Part shown: in pieces, positions 14,837 to 23,712 of the stretch
How the letters are laid out: every line of letters starts with the position of its first letter
Numbering within the stretch: the first letter of the stretch is position 1
DNA from: Oscillibacter sp.
GTDB taxonomy: Bacteria > Bacillota > Clostridia > Oscillospirales > Oscillospiraceae
Direction of reading: 5' to 3'
Length of the DNA stretch: 36,683 nucleotides
NCBI GenBank assembly: GCA_022797935.1
Contig: JAAWLO010000016.1
Span: 1-36,683 of the forward strand
Translations under genes and position numbers: made by a program
The notes under the pieces: model-generated
The model's input: the letters and a program-made list of their open reading frames with translations, nothing else
Database searches by the model: none
What the model was told of the DNA's origin: nothing

Positions 14837-14929
14837 GTCCGGGAGGAGAAGGAAGAATTTTCGGTGTCACAGCGGCGAGGGGATGCAAGGGCGGCGATGC
14901 CGGGTTTTGATACGCAGGGCATTTTGAAT

Positions 14930-14954
14930 CGTATTATTACTTTTGGATAATACG
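14930..14954. other. 8-bp inverted repeat between dnaD and lepA
   Basis: CGTATTAT (14930-14937) and ATAATACG (14947-14954) form a perfect AT-rich stem followed on the plus strand by TTTTGTATTTT. It could be a weak terminator or an operator; no other feature is seen in 14837-14976. Confidence 0.35.
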
Positions 14955-14976
14955 TTTTGTATTTTCACGAACAAGC

Positions 14977-15010
14977 AGAAGGCCTGCCGGAATCCAGCGG
15001 CAGGCCTTCT
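14977..15010 (-). terminator. Terminator hairpin of the lepA operon
   Basis: A perfect 13-bp stem AGAAGGCCTGCCG (14977-14989) / CGGCAGGCCTTCT (14998-15010) begins 3 bp after the lepA stop. The following minus-strand sequence (GCTTGTT) is only moderately T-rich. Confidence 0.65.
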
Positions 15011-15013
15011 GGT

Positions 15014-16819
15014 TTATTCGTCCAGCTTCAGCACGGCAAGGAATGCCTCTGTGGGAATCTGCACAGAGCCCAGAGAGCGCATCTTCTTTTTGCCCTCCTT
15101 CTGCTTTTCCAGCAGCTTTTTCTTTCGGGTGATATCGCCGCCGTAGCACTTGGCCAGCACGTCCTTCCGCATGGCCTTGACGGTTTCCCGGGCAATGACC
15201 CGGCCGCCAATGGCCGCCTGTACCGGTACCTCGAAAAGCTGACGGGGAATGTTTTCCTTCAATTTCTCGCAGAGCTTCCGGGCCCGGGGATAGGCCTTGT
15301 CCTTGTGGGCGATGAAGCTCAGGGCGTCCACCTGGTCGCCGTTCAGCAGCAGGTCCACCTTTACCAGCTCACTGGGCCGGTAGCCCGACAGCTCGTAGTC
15401 CAGGGAGGCGTAGCCCTTAGTGTTGGCCTTCAGGGTGTCAAAGAAGTCGTAGATGATTTCATTCAGGGGCATCTGATAATGGAGCTCCACCAAATGGGTG
15501 TCCAGATACTGCATATCCTTGAATTCCCCCCGGCGCTCCTGGCACATGGGCATGATGTTCCCTACATAGTCGTTGGGGCTGATGATGCTGACTTTGACGT
15601 AGGGCTCCTCCGCCCGCTCAATAGCCGCCGGATCCGGATAGTTGTGGGGATTATCCACCCGGACAAGGCTGCCGTCGGTTTTATAGACGTCGTAGATGAC
15701 GGAGGGCAGGGTGGTGACCAGATCCAGGTCAAACTCCCGCTCCAGCCGCTCCTGAATGACCTCCATGTGGAGCATGCCCAGAAAGCCGCAGCGGAAACCG
15801 AAGCCCAGAGCTACTGACGATTCCGGTTCAAAGGACAGCGAGGCGTCGTTGAGCTGAAGTTTTTCCAGGGCGTCCCGCAGGTCCGGATACTTGGACCCGT
15901 CCTCGGTGTAGATGCCGCAGTAGACCATAGGCTGAACGGGGCGGTAGCCGGGGAGGGCCTCTGCCGCCGGGGCAGCGGCGTCGGTGACGGTATCGCCTAC
16001 CCGGGTGTCTTTCACGTTTTTGATGGAGGCGGTGAAATAGCCCACCTCGCCTGCCCGGAGACAGCTGCAGGGCTCCATGCCCAGGGGCAGCAGGTGACCG
16101 CATTCCACCACCTGATAGGACGCGCCGGAGGCCATCATCCTAACGGTCTGGCCAGGGCGCAGCTGGCCCTCCATCAGGCGCAGGTAGACAATGACGCCCC
16201 GGTAACTGTCGTACTGGCTGTCAAAGATCAGGGCCTTGAGGGGGGCGTGTTCGTCTCCGCCGGGGGGCGGGACGTTTTTGACAATGGCCTCCAATACCGC
16301 GTCAATGTTGACGCCCTGTTTGGCAGAGATCTCCGGGGCGTCCAGGGCCGGCAGGCCAATGATGTCCTCCACCTCCTGCTTGGCTCTGGCGGGGTCGGCG
16401 GCGGGGAGGTCGATTTTATTGAACACCGGCAGAATTTCCAGGTCGTGTTCCATGGCGAGATAGGTATTGGCCAGGGTCTGGGCTTCCACGCCCTGGGTAG
16501 AGTCCACCACCAGAACGGCGCCTTCGCAGGCGGCTAAGGAGCGGGAGACCTCGTAGTTGAAGTCCACATGGCCCGGCGTATCAATGAGGTTCAGGGCATA
16601 GACCTCGCCGTTGTTGGCGGTGTAGCTCAGGCGGACGGCCCGGGCCTTGATGGTGATGCCCCGTTCCCGTTCCAGGTCCATGTTGTCCAGAAGCTGGCTT
16701 TCCATCTCCCGCTGGGATACGGCGTTGCATTTTTCCAGCAGCCGGTCCGCCAGCGTGGATTTGCCGTGATCAATATGGGCAATGATACTGAAATTTCGAA
16801 TGTGGTCTTGTTGAATCAT
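15014..16819 (-). CDS. lepA: Elongation factor 4 (LepA), ribosomal back-translocase GTPase
   Basis: A 601-residue translational GTPase. N-terminal motifs are [14 protein letters not shown] (P-loop), DTPGHVDF (G3 with the catalytic histidine intact, unlike the EF-G paralogue in this window) and NKIDLP (G4). The diagnostic LepA C-terminal domain is present ([40 protein letters not shown]). Length and architecture match the family. The start at 16819 gives the usual [20 protein letters not shown]; the ATG at 16894 would add 25 residues and overlaps the upstream gene. It is the last gene of a minus-strand cluster that begins with an Xre regulator. Confidence 0.97.
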   Translation of the reverse strand: MIQQDHIRNFSIIAHIDHGKSTLADRLLEKCNAVSQREMESQLLDNMDLERERGITIKARAVRLSYTANNGEVYALNLIDTPGHVDFNYEVSRSLAACEGAVLVVDSTQGVEAQTLANTYLAMEHDLEILPVFNKIDLPAADPARAKQEVEDIIGLPALDAPEISAKQGVNIDAVLEAIVKNVPPPGGDEHAPLKALIFDSQYDSYRGVIVYLRLMEGQLRPGQTVRMMASGASYQVVECGHLLPLGMEPCSCLRAGEVGYFTASIKNVKDTRVGDTVTDAAAPAAEALPGYRPVQPMVYCGIYTEDGSKYPDLRDALEKLQLNDASLSFEPESSVALGFGFRCGFLGMLHMEVIQERLEREFDLDLVTTLPSVIYDVYKTDGSLVRVDNPHNYPDPAAIERAEEPYVKVSIISPNDYVGNIMPMCQERRGEFKDMQYLDTHLVELHYQMPLNEIIYDFFDTLKANTKGYASLDYELSGYRPSELVKVDLLLNGDQVDALSFIAHKDKAYPRARKLCEKLKENIPRQLFEVPVQAAIGGRVIARETVKAMRKDVLAKCYGGDITRKKKLLEKQKEGKKKMRSLGSVQIPTEAFLAVLKLDE

Positions 16820-16863
16820 AATCAAGGAAACCTCCTGAAAGATAGACATACAAAGAGAGAGGC

Positions 16864-18051
16864 TTAAAAGCCCGGCAGGTGCAGCTCCCGGCAAAGATAA
16901 ACCAGGTCCACCGTCCAGAGCTTCCCCCGGTTCAGGACTTCCGCCAGGTCCGCCTGGGCGGCAGCGTCGTCCTTCAGCCAGTGGTGGAAATAGGCCCGGC
17001 TCACCTGGTGGAGATCCCGGTTTTCACCGTCCAGCTCCATCAGCCGGGTCAGGTCCTGAATCTGCTGGGGATAGCGGCGGCTGGTGGTGGTGAGGGCGGC
17101 CCGGCCCCGGAGGGCCAGAACGTTGTCCGGCTCCAGCTCCAGGGCCCGGGTCAGGTCCCGGAGCATGTCGGGCGTGCGGCTCCGGGCGCTCACGCCCTCC
17201 AGCTGCTTCCAGCAGAAGGCCCGGATAAGGTACAGCGCGGCTTCCTCCGGCGTGGCCTGGATGGCCTCCGTCAAACGGGAAGTCAGGTCCTGGTACTTCC
17301 CGCGCTGGAGAAGCGAAAGGATGTCCGCGCAGTCCTCCCCCAGGACCTCCGCCCGCTGCAGGGTGTAAGCCTGGTCCGTCAGGGCGCTGGGAAGGACCGG
17401 GGCGTCGGCGGCCCTCCGCGTTTGAGCCCAGGCCAACGAAAGCACTTCCAGAGGCCCCGGCCTTGCAGGGGCGGGCCGGTTGGGCGTCTCCTCCGTTTCC
17501 GGGGGAGGCGGGCAGAGCTGGTCATAGTCAAAGCCCAGGGCGTTCAGAAAGTCCGCCATCTGCCAGGAGTCCCCGGCGGCAGCCTGGTCCGCGTGATACG
17601 CATAGTTGCCGGTGTCCTCATCCTCCCAGGGAATCAGATAGCGCTCGATCCGCTCTGGTTCCACGCCGAAGCACTGGGCCACGGTTTCCGCGTCGCCGGG
17701 CTTGTTTGGCGGGGAGCCCTCATCAAAGTAGTCGTGAACGCTGGCGAACTGGTCCAGTTCCTGGCCCTTGTGCCAGAGCTCATAGCCCCAGTAGTCATCG
17801 TCGTAAATATAGGCCAGCAGCACTGGGCCCTCCAGCCCGGAGCCGTCTGGGCCCCCGGACAGCCGCCCGGCGGTTTCATAGCCGTTGGCCCAGTCGTTCA
17901 GCTCCACGGCGGGGCCCTTTTCGTAAGTCTGCCAGCGGCACTCCCCCGGGCGGAGGGACAGTTCCGGGTCAAGGGCCTCCCGCTCCAGGGCGGCGCGGCA
18001 GGCCGCCTCGTCTCCTCCGGGGAACAAAATCACGTGTAAAAAAAGCCCCAT
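16864..18051 (-). CDS. Uncharacterised protein with acidic N-terminal domain and TPR-like C-terminus
   Basis: A 395-residue soluble protein with no signal peptide or membrane segment. The N-terminal half (1-185) is rich in Asp, Tyr and Trp ([35 protein letters not shown]) and is not a family I recognise. After a proline-rich linker (about 187-205), the C-terminal half looks like helical repeats of the tetratricopeptide type ([20 protein letters not shown]). AAGGAGG precedes the ATG. It lies 12 bp after the SGNH gene and 44 bp before lepA, so it is probably co-transcribed. It may be a cytosolic scaffold or sensor for the MBOAT/SGNH pair, but this is only a guess from position. Confidence 0.8.
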   Translation of the reverse strand: MGLFLHVILFPGGDEAACRAALEREALDPELSLRPGECRWQTYEKGPAVELNDWANGYETAGRLSGGPDGSGLEGPVLLAYIYDDDYWGYELWHKGQELDQFASVHDYFDEGSPPNKPGDAETVAQCFGVEPERIERYLIPWEDEDTGNYAYHADQAAAGDSWQMADFLNALGFDYDQLCPPPPETEETPNRPAPARPGPLEVLSLAWAQTRRAADAPVLPSALTDQAYTLQRAEVLGEDCADILSLLQRGKYQDLTSRLTEAIQATPEEAALYLIRAFCWKQLEGVSARSRTPDMLRDLTRALELEPDNVLALRGRAALTTTSRRYPQQIQDLTRLMELDGENRDLHQVSRAYFHHWLKDDAAAQADLAEVLNRGKLWTVDLVYLCRELHLPGF

Positions 18052-18063
18052 CCGCGTTCCTCC

Positions 18064-19155
18064 TTATCCCTCATACCAGACCGGCGGCGCATCGTGGGTG
18101 GCGTTCCACTGGTCCCAGAAATCCTGGTCCCAGATGGCCTCGTAGTCGTAGTTTACCACAAAGTCCCGCCACTGCGCCAGTGTCTGGGTAAGATTTTCCT
18201 CCGTCAGGCGGCCCTCACCGGCAGCCATCTGTTCCAGCAGGCGCTGGCAGACCGCGCCGGAGTGATGGATGTAGTCGCAGTAGTGCTCCAGATTTGTGAC
18301 CGTTTCCCGGTCAAAGAGAAAGCCGTACAGCCGGGCGTTTTCGTATGACAGCAGCACGCTGCAGATCCGCTCCAGGGCGGCGAACCGGGCGTCCAGCTCT
18401 CCCCGGCGGATGGTGCGGTCCCAGAAAAGGATGCTGTAGGGCGGCAGGAAAAAGTCAAACTCCGTCTCCGGGTGGGCCTGGAGCCAGCGCTCCGCCACGG
18501 CCAGATTGGCGTCCGCATTGGCAAGGTACGCATCAGCGGGCAGAGGGGCCTGCCGGTCCGGCCGGCGGTAGGTCCGCAGGGTCTCGTAGCGGCCCCAGAC
18601 GATATCCGGTCCCCACGTAAACCCTTCATCCAAGGTTTGGCCGCCGCCCTGGTGGGCAGTCATCAAGGCGTAGAAGCTGTAGTAGAGAGAGTCCTTGTTT
18701 ACCAGATATTTCACATCATCCAGAGGGTTGCGGTTGTAGAGATAGGCGGGCATAGCTCCGGTCAGGCCGCTTTCGTCCCGAATGAGCACATTCAGGTCCA
18801 GACCGAAGATCACCCGCCGGGGGGTCTGCTCCCGAAAGAGCAGGTTTATGGCCTGATCAAATTCGCTGTAGTAGCCGTCCGGTATGGTGATCCGCAGAGC
18901 CGTGCCGCCAAAGGCCTCCTCTGCCGCGTCCGCACGGTAGTTAGCGGCCATGGAGGTGCCGAGAATGACCGTGTCCGCCGGGACGTGCCGCAGCAGTCCC
19001 GCAGACTGATAGCGTTCATTGAAATAGACGGCCCGGTCTGGTACCCGGTAATAGAGGCAGGGGTCCACCAGGTAGACCACGGCGGCGGCGGAACACAGCA
19101 GCGCCAGGATGCCCGCCAGCACCCCTGCCGCCCAGCGGCGGTAAATGTTATCCAT
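18064..19155 (-). CDS. SGNH-hydrolase-like membrane-anchored partner of the MBOAT acyltransferase
   Basis: A 363-residue protein with one N-terminal membrane segment (AGVLAGILALLCSAAAVVYLV) and an extracytoplasmic domain. The motif VILGTSMAANYR supplies a candidate catalytic serine (about residue 68), and CDYIHHSGAV near residue 294-297 supplies the Asp/His of the SGNH triad. Proteins of this kind (DltD/AlgX/AlgJ-like in role) work with MBOAT acyltransferases to O-acylate envelope polymers. It follows the MBOAT gene after a 9-bp gap. The ATG at 19155 is preferred to 19161 because GAGGG then lies at normal spacing. Which polymer is acylated cannot be told from the sequence. Confidence 0.8.
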   Translation of the reverse strand: MDNIYRRWAAGVLAGILALLCSAAAVVYLVDPCLYYRVPDRAVYFNERYQSAGLLRHVPADTVILGTSMAANYRADAAEEAFGGTALRITIPDGYYSEFDQAINLLFREQTPRRVIFGLDLNVLIRDESGLTGAMPAYLYNRNPLDDVKYLVNKDSLYYSFYALMTAHQGGGQTLDEGFTWGPDIVWGRYETLRTYRRPDRQAPLPADAYLANADANLAVAERWLQAHPETEFDFFLPPYSILFWDRTIRRGELDARFAALERICSVLLSYENARLYGFLFDRETVTNLEHYCDYIHHSGAVCQRLLEQMAAGEGRLTEENLTQTLAQWRDFVVNYDYEAIWDQDFWDQWNATHDAPPVWYEG

Positions 19156-19164
19156 GGACATCCC

Positions 19165-20631
19165 TCAGAAATTCGAATAAATAAAGGTGGTTACGCCGGT
19201 AAAGGACAGAATGGCCCAGGCGGTCAGCGCTGCCAGCGCCGCGCCCCGGAGGAGGCCGGGCCGGAAGCGGTCCATCTCGCCTGCGGTGTTCCGGGGCCAG
19301 AGAACGGCTGTCAGAGCTCCGCCGTAAAGCAGCAGCAGCCGTCCCGGCGTGAAGAACCGCCAAGCCTGGGGAATCAGCCGGGCCAGGGCGGCAATTTCCT
19401 TTTCAAACAGGCCTTCCATCAGCCAGGCTTCCGGTCCTGACCAGCCCCCCGTCAAAGCGGCGGAGAGGACGTCTCCGGCGGCGGAGAGGGTGGGGGCCCG
19501 GAAAAATACCCAGGCCAGATTGACGAACAGAAAGGTAAGCGCCCAGCGGAGAGACCTGGGCAGCCGCTCCCGGGAGGGACCCCAGACCCGTTCCAGCACC
19601 TGGGCCAGACCGTGGAGGCCGCCCCAGAGCAGGAAGGTCCACCCGGCTCCGTGCCAGAGACCGCTGACCAGGAAGACCAGGATTATGTTGGCATAGGTCC
19701 GGGCGCTTCCCCGGTGGCTTCCCCCCAGGGGAATGTACAGGCACTCCCGCAGGAAGCTGGTCAGGGTGATGTGCCAGCGCTTCCAGAACTCTCCCACGGA
19801 GAGGCTCCGGTAGGGGGAATCGAAATTCACCGGCAGGCGGACGCCAAAGAGCCGGGCCGCCCCGGCGGCAATGTCGCAATAGCCGGAGAAGTCCAGATAC
19901 AATTGCAGGGTGTAGCCCAGAATCACCAGCCAGGCGGTGGGAACCGAGAGGCCGGCCGCCTGCTGCCAGCCGTTGTTTACCAAAATCCCCAGGTTGTCTG
20001 CCAGCAGCACCTTTTTCACCATGCCGCAGCAAAGAGCATAGAGTCCGGCGGCGAGGTCCTGTCCGCTTGGACGGAGAAAGGAGTCTTCCTGAAGCTGCGG
20101 GAAAAAGGCCTGGGGCTTCAAAATGGGTCCGGAGACCACCGTGGGGAAGAAAAAGACATACAGAGGCAGATCTCCCGGACAGAGACGGAAGCCGGCAGTA
20201 TAGGCCTCTTTTAAAAGCCACAGCTGCTGGAAGGTGAAAAAACTCAGGCCCAGAGGGACCCAGCCAATGGAGAGGCGTTCGCCGGTGAGAAAGCCGGAGT
20301 ACTTGAACACCGCCAGAACCCCAATGTGCCAAGCCGCCGCCAGAAAGAGGCAGCGCCGCCTCTGTACGGCGGTCCGGGCGGAAACAGCAGAACCGCCCCT
20401 CCCGGCGGATACGGAGCGCTCTGTGCACAGGAAGTGAACAGCGGCGGCGGAAACGGCCGTCCCAGCCGCCAGCACCAGCAGGCCGGCCCATCCGCCTCCC
20501 GCTATGTAAAAGACCAGACAGGCCAGAGACAAGAGCTTTGCGGCGATGGAACGGTTTCGCCGGGCGGCGGCGCAGCAGACGCTTGCCGTGAGCGCCAGAA
20601 AGGCCAGAAAGCCAAAGGATTGGAAGTTCAT
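19165..20631 (-). CDS. MBOAT-family membrane-bound O-acyltransferase (AlgI/DltB type)
   Basis: A 488-residue polytopic membrane protein. MBOAT landmarks are the family region VNFDSPYRSLSVGEFWKRWH (His287), SFLRECLYIPLGG, and the catalytic histidine in LVSGLWHGAGWTF (His327). About ten hydrophobic segments are visible. The enzyme moves an activated acyl group across the membrane to an exported glycan or teichoic acid. The start codon lies 1 bp after the stop of the upstream Xre regulator, implying coupled translation. The next gene is the SGNH partner, the usual pairing for this family. No dltA/dltC genes are nearby, so acetylation of a polysaccharide is more likely than D-alanylation; this is inference. 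Confidence 0.92.
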   Translation of the reverse strand: MNFQSFGFLAFLALTASVCCAAARRNRSIAAKLLSLACLVFYIAGGGWAGLLVLAAGTAVSAAAVHFLCTERSVSAGRGGSAVSARTAVQRRRCLFLAAAWHIGVLAVFKYSGFLTGERLSIGWVPLGLSFFTFQQLWLLKEAYTAGFRLCPGDLPLYVFFFPTVVSGPILKPQAFFPQLQEDSFLRPSGQDLAAGLYALCCGMVKKVLLADNLGILVNNGWQQAAGLSVPTAWLVILGYTLQLYLDFSGYCDIAAGAARLFGVRLPVNFDSPYRSLSVGEFWKRWHITLTSFLRECLYIPLGGSHRGSARTYANIILVFLVSGLWHGAGWTFLLWGGLHGLAQVLERVWGPSRERLPRSLRWALTFLFVNLAWVFFRAPTLSAAGDVLSAALTGGWSGPEAWLMEGLFEKEIAALARLIPQAWRFFTPGRLLLLYGGALTAVLWPRNTAGEMDRFRPGLLRGAALAALTAWAILSFTGVTTFIYSNF

Positions 20632-20632
20632 A

Positions 20633-21313
20633 TCAGGGCTGCCGCGACAGGGCGGTGACCCGGGCGTCAGAGGTGCTGAGAACCTGCGTCAGACTTTGGC
20701 AGCGGCCCGGGTAGGCGGCGTTGATGGCCGGGGCGGACATGTCGGGGAACTCTGTCTTTCGGGAGACCAGCTCCCGCAGGGCGGCGGCATAACGGGCCTC
20801 GGAGAGCTTCCGGTCCGCACTGGAGAGGTCCATCAGGCAGGCGTCAGCCTCCAGGGCAAAGTAAGCTTCATTGGCGCCGGAGGCCCGGTAAAGGTGGCGG
20901 TAGAGCTGGTAAACGGCGCTGCCCAGGTACGCGGCGGCGGCGCTGATAGCGGCTTTGTCCCCCAGCTTGCCCAGAATTTCAAAGAGAACCCCCACCGCGC
21001 CGGAGAGAAGTTTGCTCTGCAGGGTGGCCAGAATGCTGCCCCGGAGATTGCTGCTGGGCTCGGCGGCGTCCAGAATGTCCTGCTCCGTGAGCATGTTGCC
21101 CTCCCGGGAGAGGGTGCGGCCCAGAATGAAATCGGCGGAAACGTTGTAATAGTCGCAGGCCCGGACTACAAAAGCCAGACCCGGTTCCCGGATGCCGTTT
21201 TCATAGTGGGACAGCAGGGCCTGGGAGATGCCCAGGGACCCGGCGGCGGTCCGCTGGCTGACGCCCTTCTCCTGCCGCAGCAGGGATAGGGTACGGGAAA
21301 ATTCAGAACTCAT
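20633..21313 (-). CDS. Xre-family regulator with helical C-terminal domain
   Basis: A 226-residue protein. Residues 7-65 form an HTH_3 domain (LSLLRQEKGVSQRTAAGSLG, SQALLSHYENGIREPGLAFV, YYNVSADFILGRT). The remainder is alanine-rich and helical (ISAAAAYLGSAVYQLYRHLY) with no recognised ligand domain. It is the first gene of the MBOAT/SGNH/TPR/lepA cluster and is separated from the MBOAT gene by 1 bp, so it probably controls acyltransferase expression. GGAGCC lies upstream of the ATG. A TATACA -10-like element occurs in the spacer (minus strand, near 21351-21356). Confidence 0.88.
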   Translation of the reverse strand: MSSEFSRTLSLLRQEKGVSQRTAAGSLGISQALLSHYENGIREPGLAFVVRACDYYNVSADFILGRTLSREGNMLTEQDILDAAEPSSNLRGSILATLQSKLLSGAVGVLFEILGKLGDKAAISAAAAYLGSAVYQLYRHLYRASGANEAYFALEADACLMDLSSADRKLSEARYAAALRELVSRKTEFPDMSAPAINAAYPGRCQSLTQVLSTSDARVTALSRQP

Positions 21314-21435
21314 GGTGTCGGCTCCTTTACCTTCAACAATTCAATACGCAGTGTATAGTTTACCAAAGAGGTTACCAGAAGTAAAGACCTTTTTCGGCAA
21401 ACTTCAGATTGTGAAAAAACACCAACGGAAAAGGT

Positions 21436-21464
21436 TTGCAATTTTTCCTGGCTTGTGCTATGAT
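21436..21464 (+). promoter_or_regulatory. murA promoter
   Basis: -35 TTGCAA (21436-21441) and -10 TATGAT (21459-21464) are separated by 17 bp. The -10 is also preceded by TGC, making it an extended type. Transcription would start near 21471, leaving a leader of about 140 nt before the murA start. Confidence 0.75.
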
Positions 21465-21492
21465 AGCAGAGCTTATGTAGAATATTTTCCCT

Positions 21493-21546
21493 GTTTGCCG
21501 CCTGTTTTGGGTATGAAGTGCCGTCCGGCGGGCAAACTGTTTTTTG
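21493..21546 (+). terminator. Terminator-like hairpin inside the murA leader (putative attenuator)
   Basis: GTTTGCCGCC (21493-21502) pairs with GGCGGGCAAAC (21527-21537), with one bulged G, and is followed by TGTTTTTTG. It lies downstream of the murA promoter and about 65 nt before the start codon, so it would end transcription early unless refolded. A GC-rich second hairpin (about 21555-21585) precedes the ribosome binding site. Confidence 0.6.
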
Positions 21547-21610
21547 TAATTTTCGCGCGCCGCCGCCTGCGGGCGCTGCCGGCGTGTTCCTTGGAGAGAG
21601 GGCGTACAGT

Positions 21611-22906
21611 TTGACAAAATATGTAATTCAGGGCGGAACGCCCCTGTTTGGCGAAGTGGAAATCAGCGGCGCAAAGAACGCCGCCGTCGCCATTATCCCC
21701 GCTGCTTTGCTGGTGGACGGCGTCTGCCGGATTGAGAACATTCCCCAGATTTCGGATGTGACCCTTTGCCTGGAAATTCTGGAACAGCTGGGCGCCGGAG
21801 TCCGGAGCCTGGACCGCCACACGGTGGAGGTGGACTGCCGGCACATCCGCTCCATGAAAACTCCCTACGATCTGGCCCGGCGGATTCGGGCCTCCACCTA
21901 CTTTATCGGCGCGCTGCTGGGCCGCTTCGGCCGGGCGGAGGTGGCCCTGCCCGGCGGATGCAACTTCGGCGGCGTCCGCCCCATCGACCAGCATGTGAAG
22001 GGCTTTACGGCCCTGGGTGCGTCGGTGGTGGTGGAGGGAGGTTTTATCCGGGCCACGGTAGGAGAGACGCCCTTGCAGGGGGCCAACATTTATCTGGACG
22101 TGGTCTCTGTGGGAGCCACGATGAACATCATGATGGCCGCCGTCATGGCCGAGGGCAAGACGGTGATCGAAAACGCCGCCAAGGAACCCCATATCGTGGA
22201 TCTGGCCAACTTCCTCAACTCTATGGGCGCCAACATTCGGGGAGCCGGCACGGATACCATCAAAATCCGGGGGGTAGACCGTCTCCGGGGCGGCAGCTAT
22301 GCCATCATCCCCGATCAGATTGAGGCGGGTACCTATATGGCCGCCGTGGCCGCCGCCGGGGGACAGGTGCTGGTGAAGAACATCATTCCCAAGCACATGG
22401 ACTGCATCACCGCCAAGCTCCAAGAGTGCGGCGTGGAGGTGGAGGAGCACGAGGATACGCTGCTGGTCCGCCGCAGCGGTCCCCTCCGCAAGGCCAACAT
22501 CAAGACCCTGCCCTATCCCGGCTTTCCCACGGATATGCAGCCCCAGATTACAACTGTGCTCTCCCTGGCCCAGGGGATTTCCCTGGTGACGGAGAGCGTG
22601 TGGAGCAGCCGTTATCGCTATGTGGACGAGCTTCGCCGCATGGGGGCCAACATCCAGGTGGACGACAAGACCGCCGTTGTAGAGGGGGTGGACCATCTGG
22701 CAGGCGCACCCATTCAGGCGCCGGACCTGCGGGCGGGGGCCGCCCTGGTCATTGCCGCCCTGGCCGCGAAAGGGCAGAGCGAAATTACCTGCGTCCATTA
22801 CATTGAACGGGGTTATGAGAATCTGGTGGAAAAGCTCCGGGCCATAGGGGCCAATATCCGGGCCATGGAGGAACCGGAGGAACACCAGCGGCTGAATCTG
22901 GGCTGA
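21611..22906 (+). CDS. murA: UDP-N-acetylglucosamine 1-carboxyvinyltransferase
   Basis: A 431-residue cytosolic enzyme that transfers enolpyruvate from PEP to UDP-GlcNAc, the first committed step of peptidoglycan synthesis and the target of fosfomycin. Visible landmarks are GAKNAAVAIIPAALL with Lys22, RRIRASTYFIGALLGRFG, and LPGGCNFGGVRPIDQH with the catalytic loop Cys117. Because Cys is retained, intrinsic fosfomycin resistance by Cys-to-Asp change is not expected. The start is TTG 21611, preceded by GGAGAGAGGG; the ATG at 21518 would place the leader hairpin inside the coding region. It is preceded by a putative attenuator and followed by a terminator. Confidence 0.95.
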   Translation: MTKYVIQGGTPLFGEVEISGAKNAAVAIIPAALLVDGVCRIENIPQISDVTLCLEILEQLGAGVRSLDRHTVEVDCRHIRSMKTPYDLARRIRASTYFIGALLGRFGRAEVALPGGCNFGGVRPIDQHVKGFTALGASVVVEGGFIRATVGETPLQGANIYLDVVSVGATMNIMMAAVMAEGKTVIENAAKEPHIVDLANFLNSMGANIRGAGTDTIKIRGVDRLRGGSYAIIPDQIEAGTYMAAVAAAGGQVLVKNIIPKHMDCITAKLQECGVEVEEHEDTLLVRRSGPLRKANIKTLPYPGFPTDMQPQITTVLSLAQGISLVTESVWSSRYRYVDELRRMGANIQVDDKTAVVEGVDHLAGAPIQAPDLRAGAALVIAALAAKGQSEITCVHYIERGYENLVEKLRAIGANIRAMEEPEEHQRLNLG

Positions 22907-22919
22907 ATGGAAGGTTTGC

Positions 22920-22960
22920 CGGGAGATGGAAGGTTGGTGTTCCTTCTGTCTCCCGTTTTT
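22920..22960 (+). terminator. Intrinsic terminator after murA
   Basis: CGGGAGA-T-GGAAGG (22920-22933) pairs with CCTTC-TG-TCTCCCG (22942-22955) and is followed by TTTTT (22956-22960). The ribosome binding site of the next gene (GGAGGTG, 22964-22970) begins just 3 nt later, so downstream expression depends on readthrough or an unseen promoter. Confidence 0.75.
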
Positions 22961-22975
22961 CTTGGAGGTGCGCGG

Positions 22976-23416
22976 ATGCAGATTGTAGAAATTGAATCCA
23001 GAACCTCTGCGCTTCTGGAACGTCTTTTGTGGGTGTGGGAGCGTTCCGTCCAGGCCACCCACACCTTCCTGACGCCGGAGGGAATGGAGGCGGTCCGGGC
23101 ATATGTTCCCCAGGCTCTGCGGACGGTTCCCTGTCTGGCGGCTGCGGAAAACGAACCGGGGATTCCCGTTGGGTTTCTGGGCGCGGACGGCCGGCGGCTG
23201 GAAATGCTCTTCCTCTTGCCGGAGGAAATGGGAACGGGGCTGGGAAAGAAGCTGCTCCAATATGGCATGGAACATTACGCCATTTGTGAACTGACCGTCA
23301 ACGAGCAGAATTTTTCCGCCAGGGGTTTCTATGAGCATATGGGCTTTCGTATTGAGAAGAGGACGGAGACCGACGAACAGGGCGGTCCCTACCCCCTCCT
23401 CTATATGAGGCGCTGA
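22976..23416 (+). CDS. GNAT-family N-acetyltransferase
   Basis: A 146-residue protein with the GNAT fold order: an N-terminal helix region, the beta strand GFLGADGRRLEMLFLLPEEM, the acetyl-CoA loop GTGLGKKLLQYGM (motif A, Q/RxxGxG/A type), and the C-terminal NEQNFSARGFYEHMGFRIEK. It resembles YjaB-like acetyltransferases of unknown substrate. ATG 22976 is chosen because GGAGGTG lies 6 bp upstream; the ATG at 22907 precedes the terminator. Confidence 0.88.
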   Translation: MQIVEIESRTSALLERLLWVWERSVQATHTFLTPEGMEAVRAYVPQALRTVPCLAAAENEPGIPVGFLGADGRRLEMLFLLPEEMGTGLGKKLLQYGMEHYAICELTVNEQNFSARGFYEHMGFRIEKRTETDEQGGPYPLLYMRR

Positions 23417-23436
23417 GCAGATACAGGAGGCGTGCG

Positions 23437-23712
23437 ATGGCGGACTTGACCAGTATGAGGAACCTGGGAAAAGAGATGGCCCGAAAGCTGCGGTCCGTGG
23501 GCATAGACGCCCCGGAAAAGCTGGCGGAAGCCGGGGCCAAGACTGCCTTTTTCCAGCTGAAAACCCGCTATCCCAACGTTTGTCTGGTTCATCTCTATGC
23601 CCTGGAGGGCGCGGTCCGGAACGTGGATTACAACCGTCTGCCGCCCGAGACGAAAGAGGATTTGAAGGCCTTTTGGGACGGCTTGAAAAACAAAGGGGGC
23701 TTCCCGTCTTGA
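23437..23712 (+). CDS. TfoX C-terminal domain protein
   Basis: A 91-residue protein made of one TfoX_C domain: LTSMRNLGKEMARKLRSVGI, then KLAEAGAKTAFFQLK, CLVHLYALEGAVRN and LPPETKEDLKAFWDG. The domain contains helix-hairpin-helix-like turns and is found alone or fused to competence regulators. Function of solo copies is unknown. AGGAGG precedes the ATG. Its stop overlaps the TTG start of the next gene (TTGA). Confidence 0.85.
   Translation: MADLTSMRNLGKEMARKLRSVGIDAPEKLAEAGAKTAFFQLKTRYPNVCLVHLYALEGAVRNVDYNRLPPETKEDLKAFWDGLKNKGGFPS

Noticed and set aside
18030-18036. parS-like core TCACGTG
   Set aside because: Only the 7-bp core matches the parS consensus; the flanks do not, and it lies inside a coding region.
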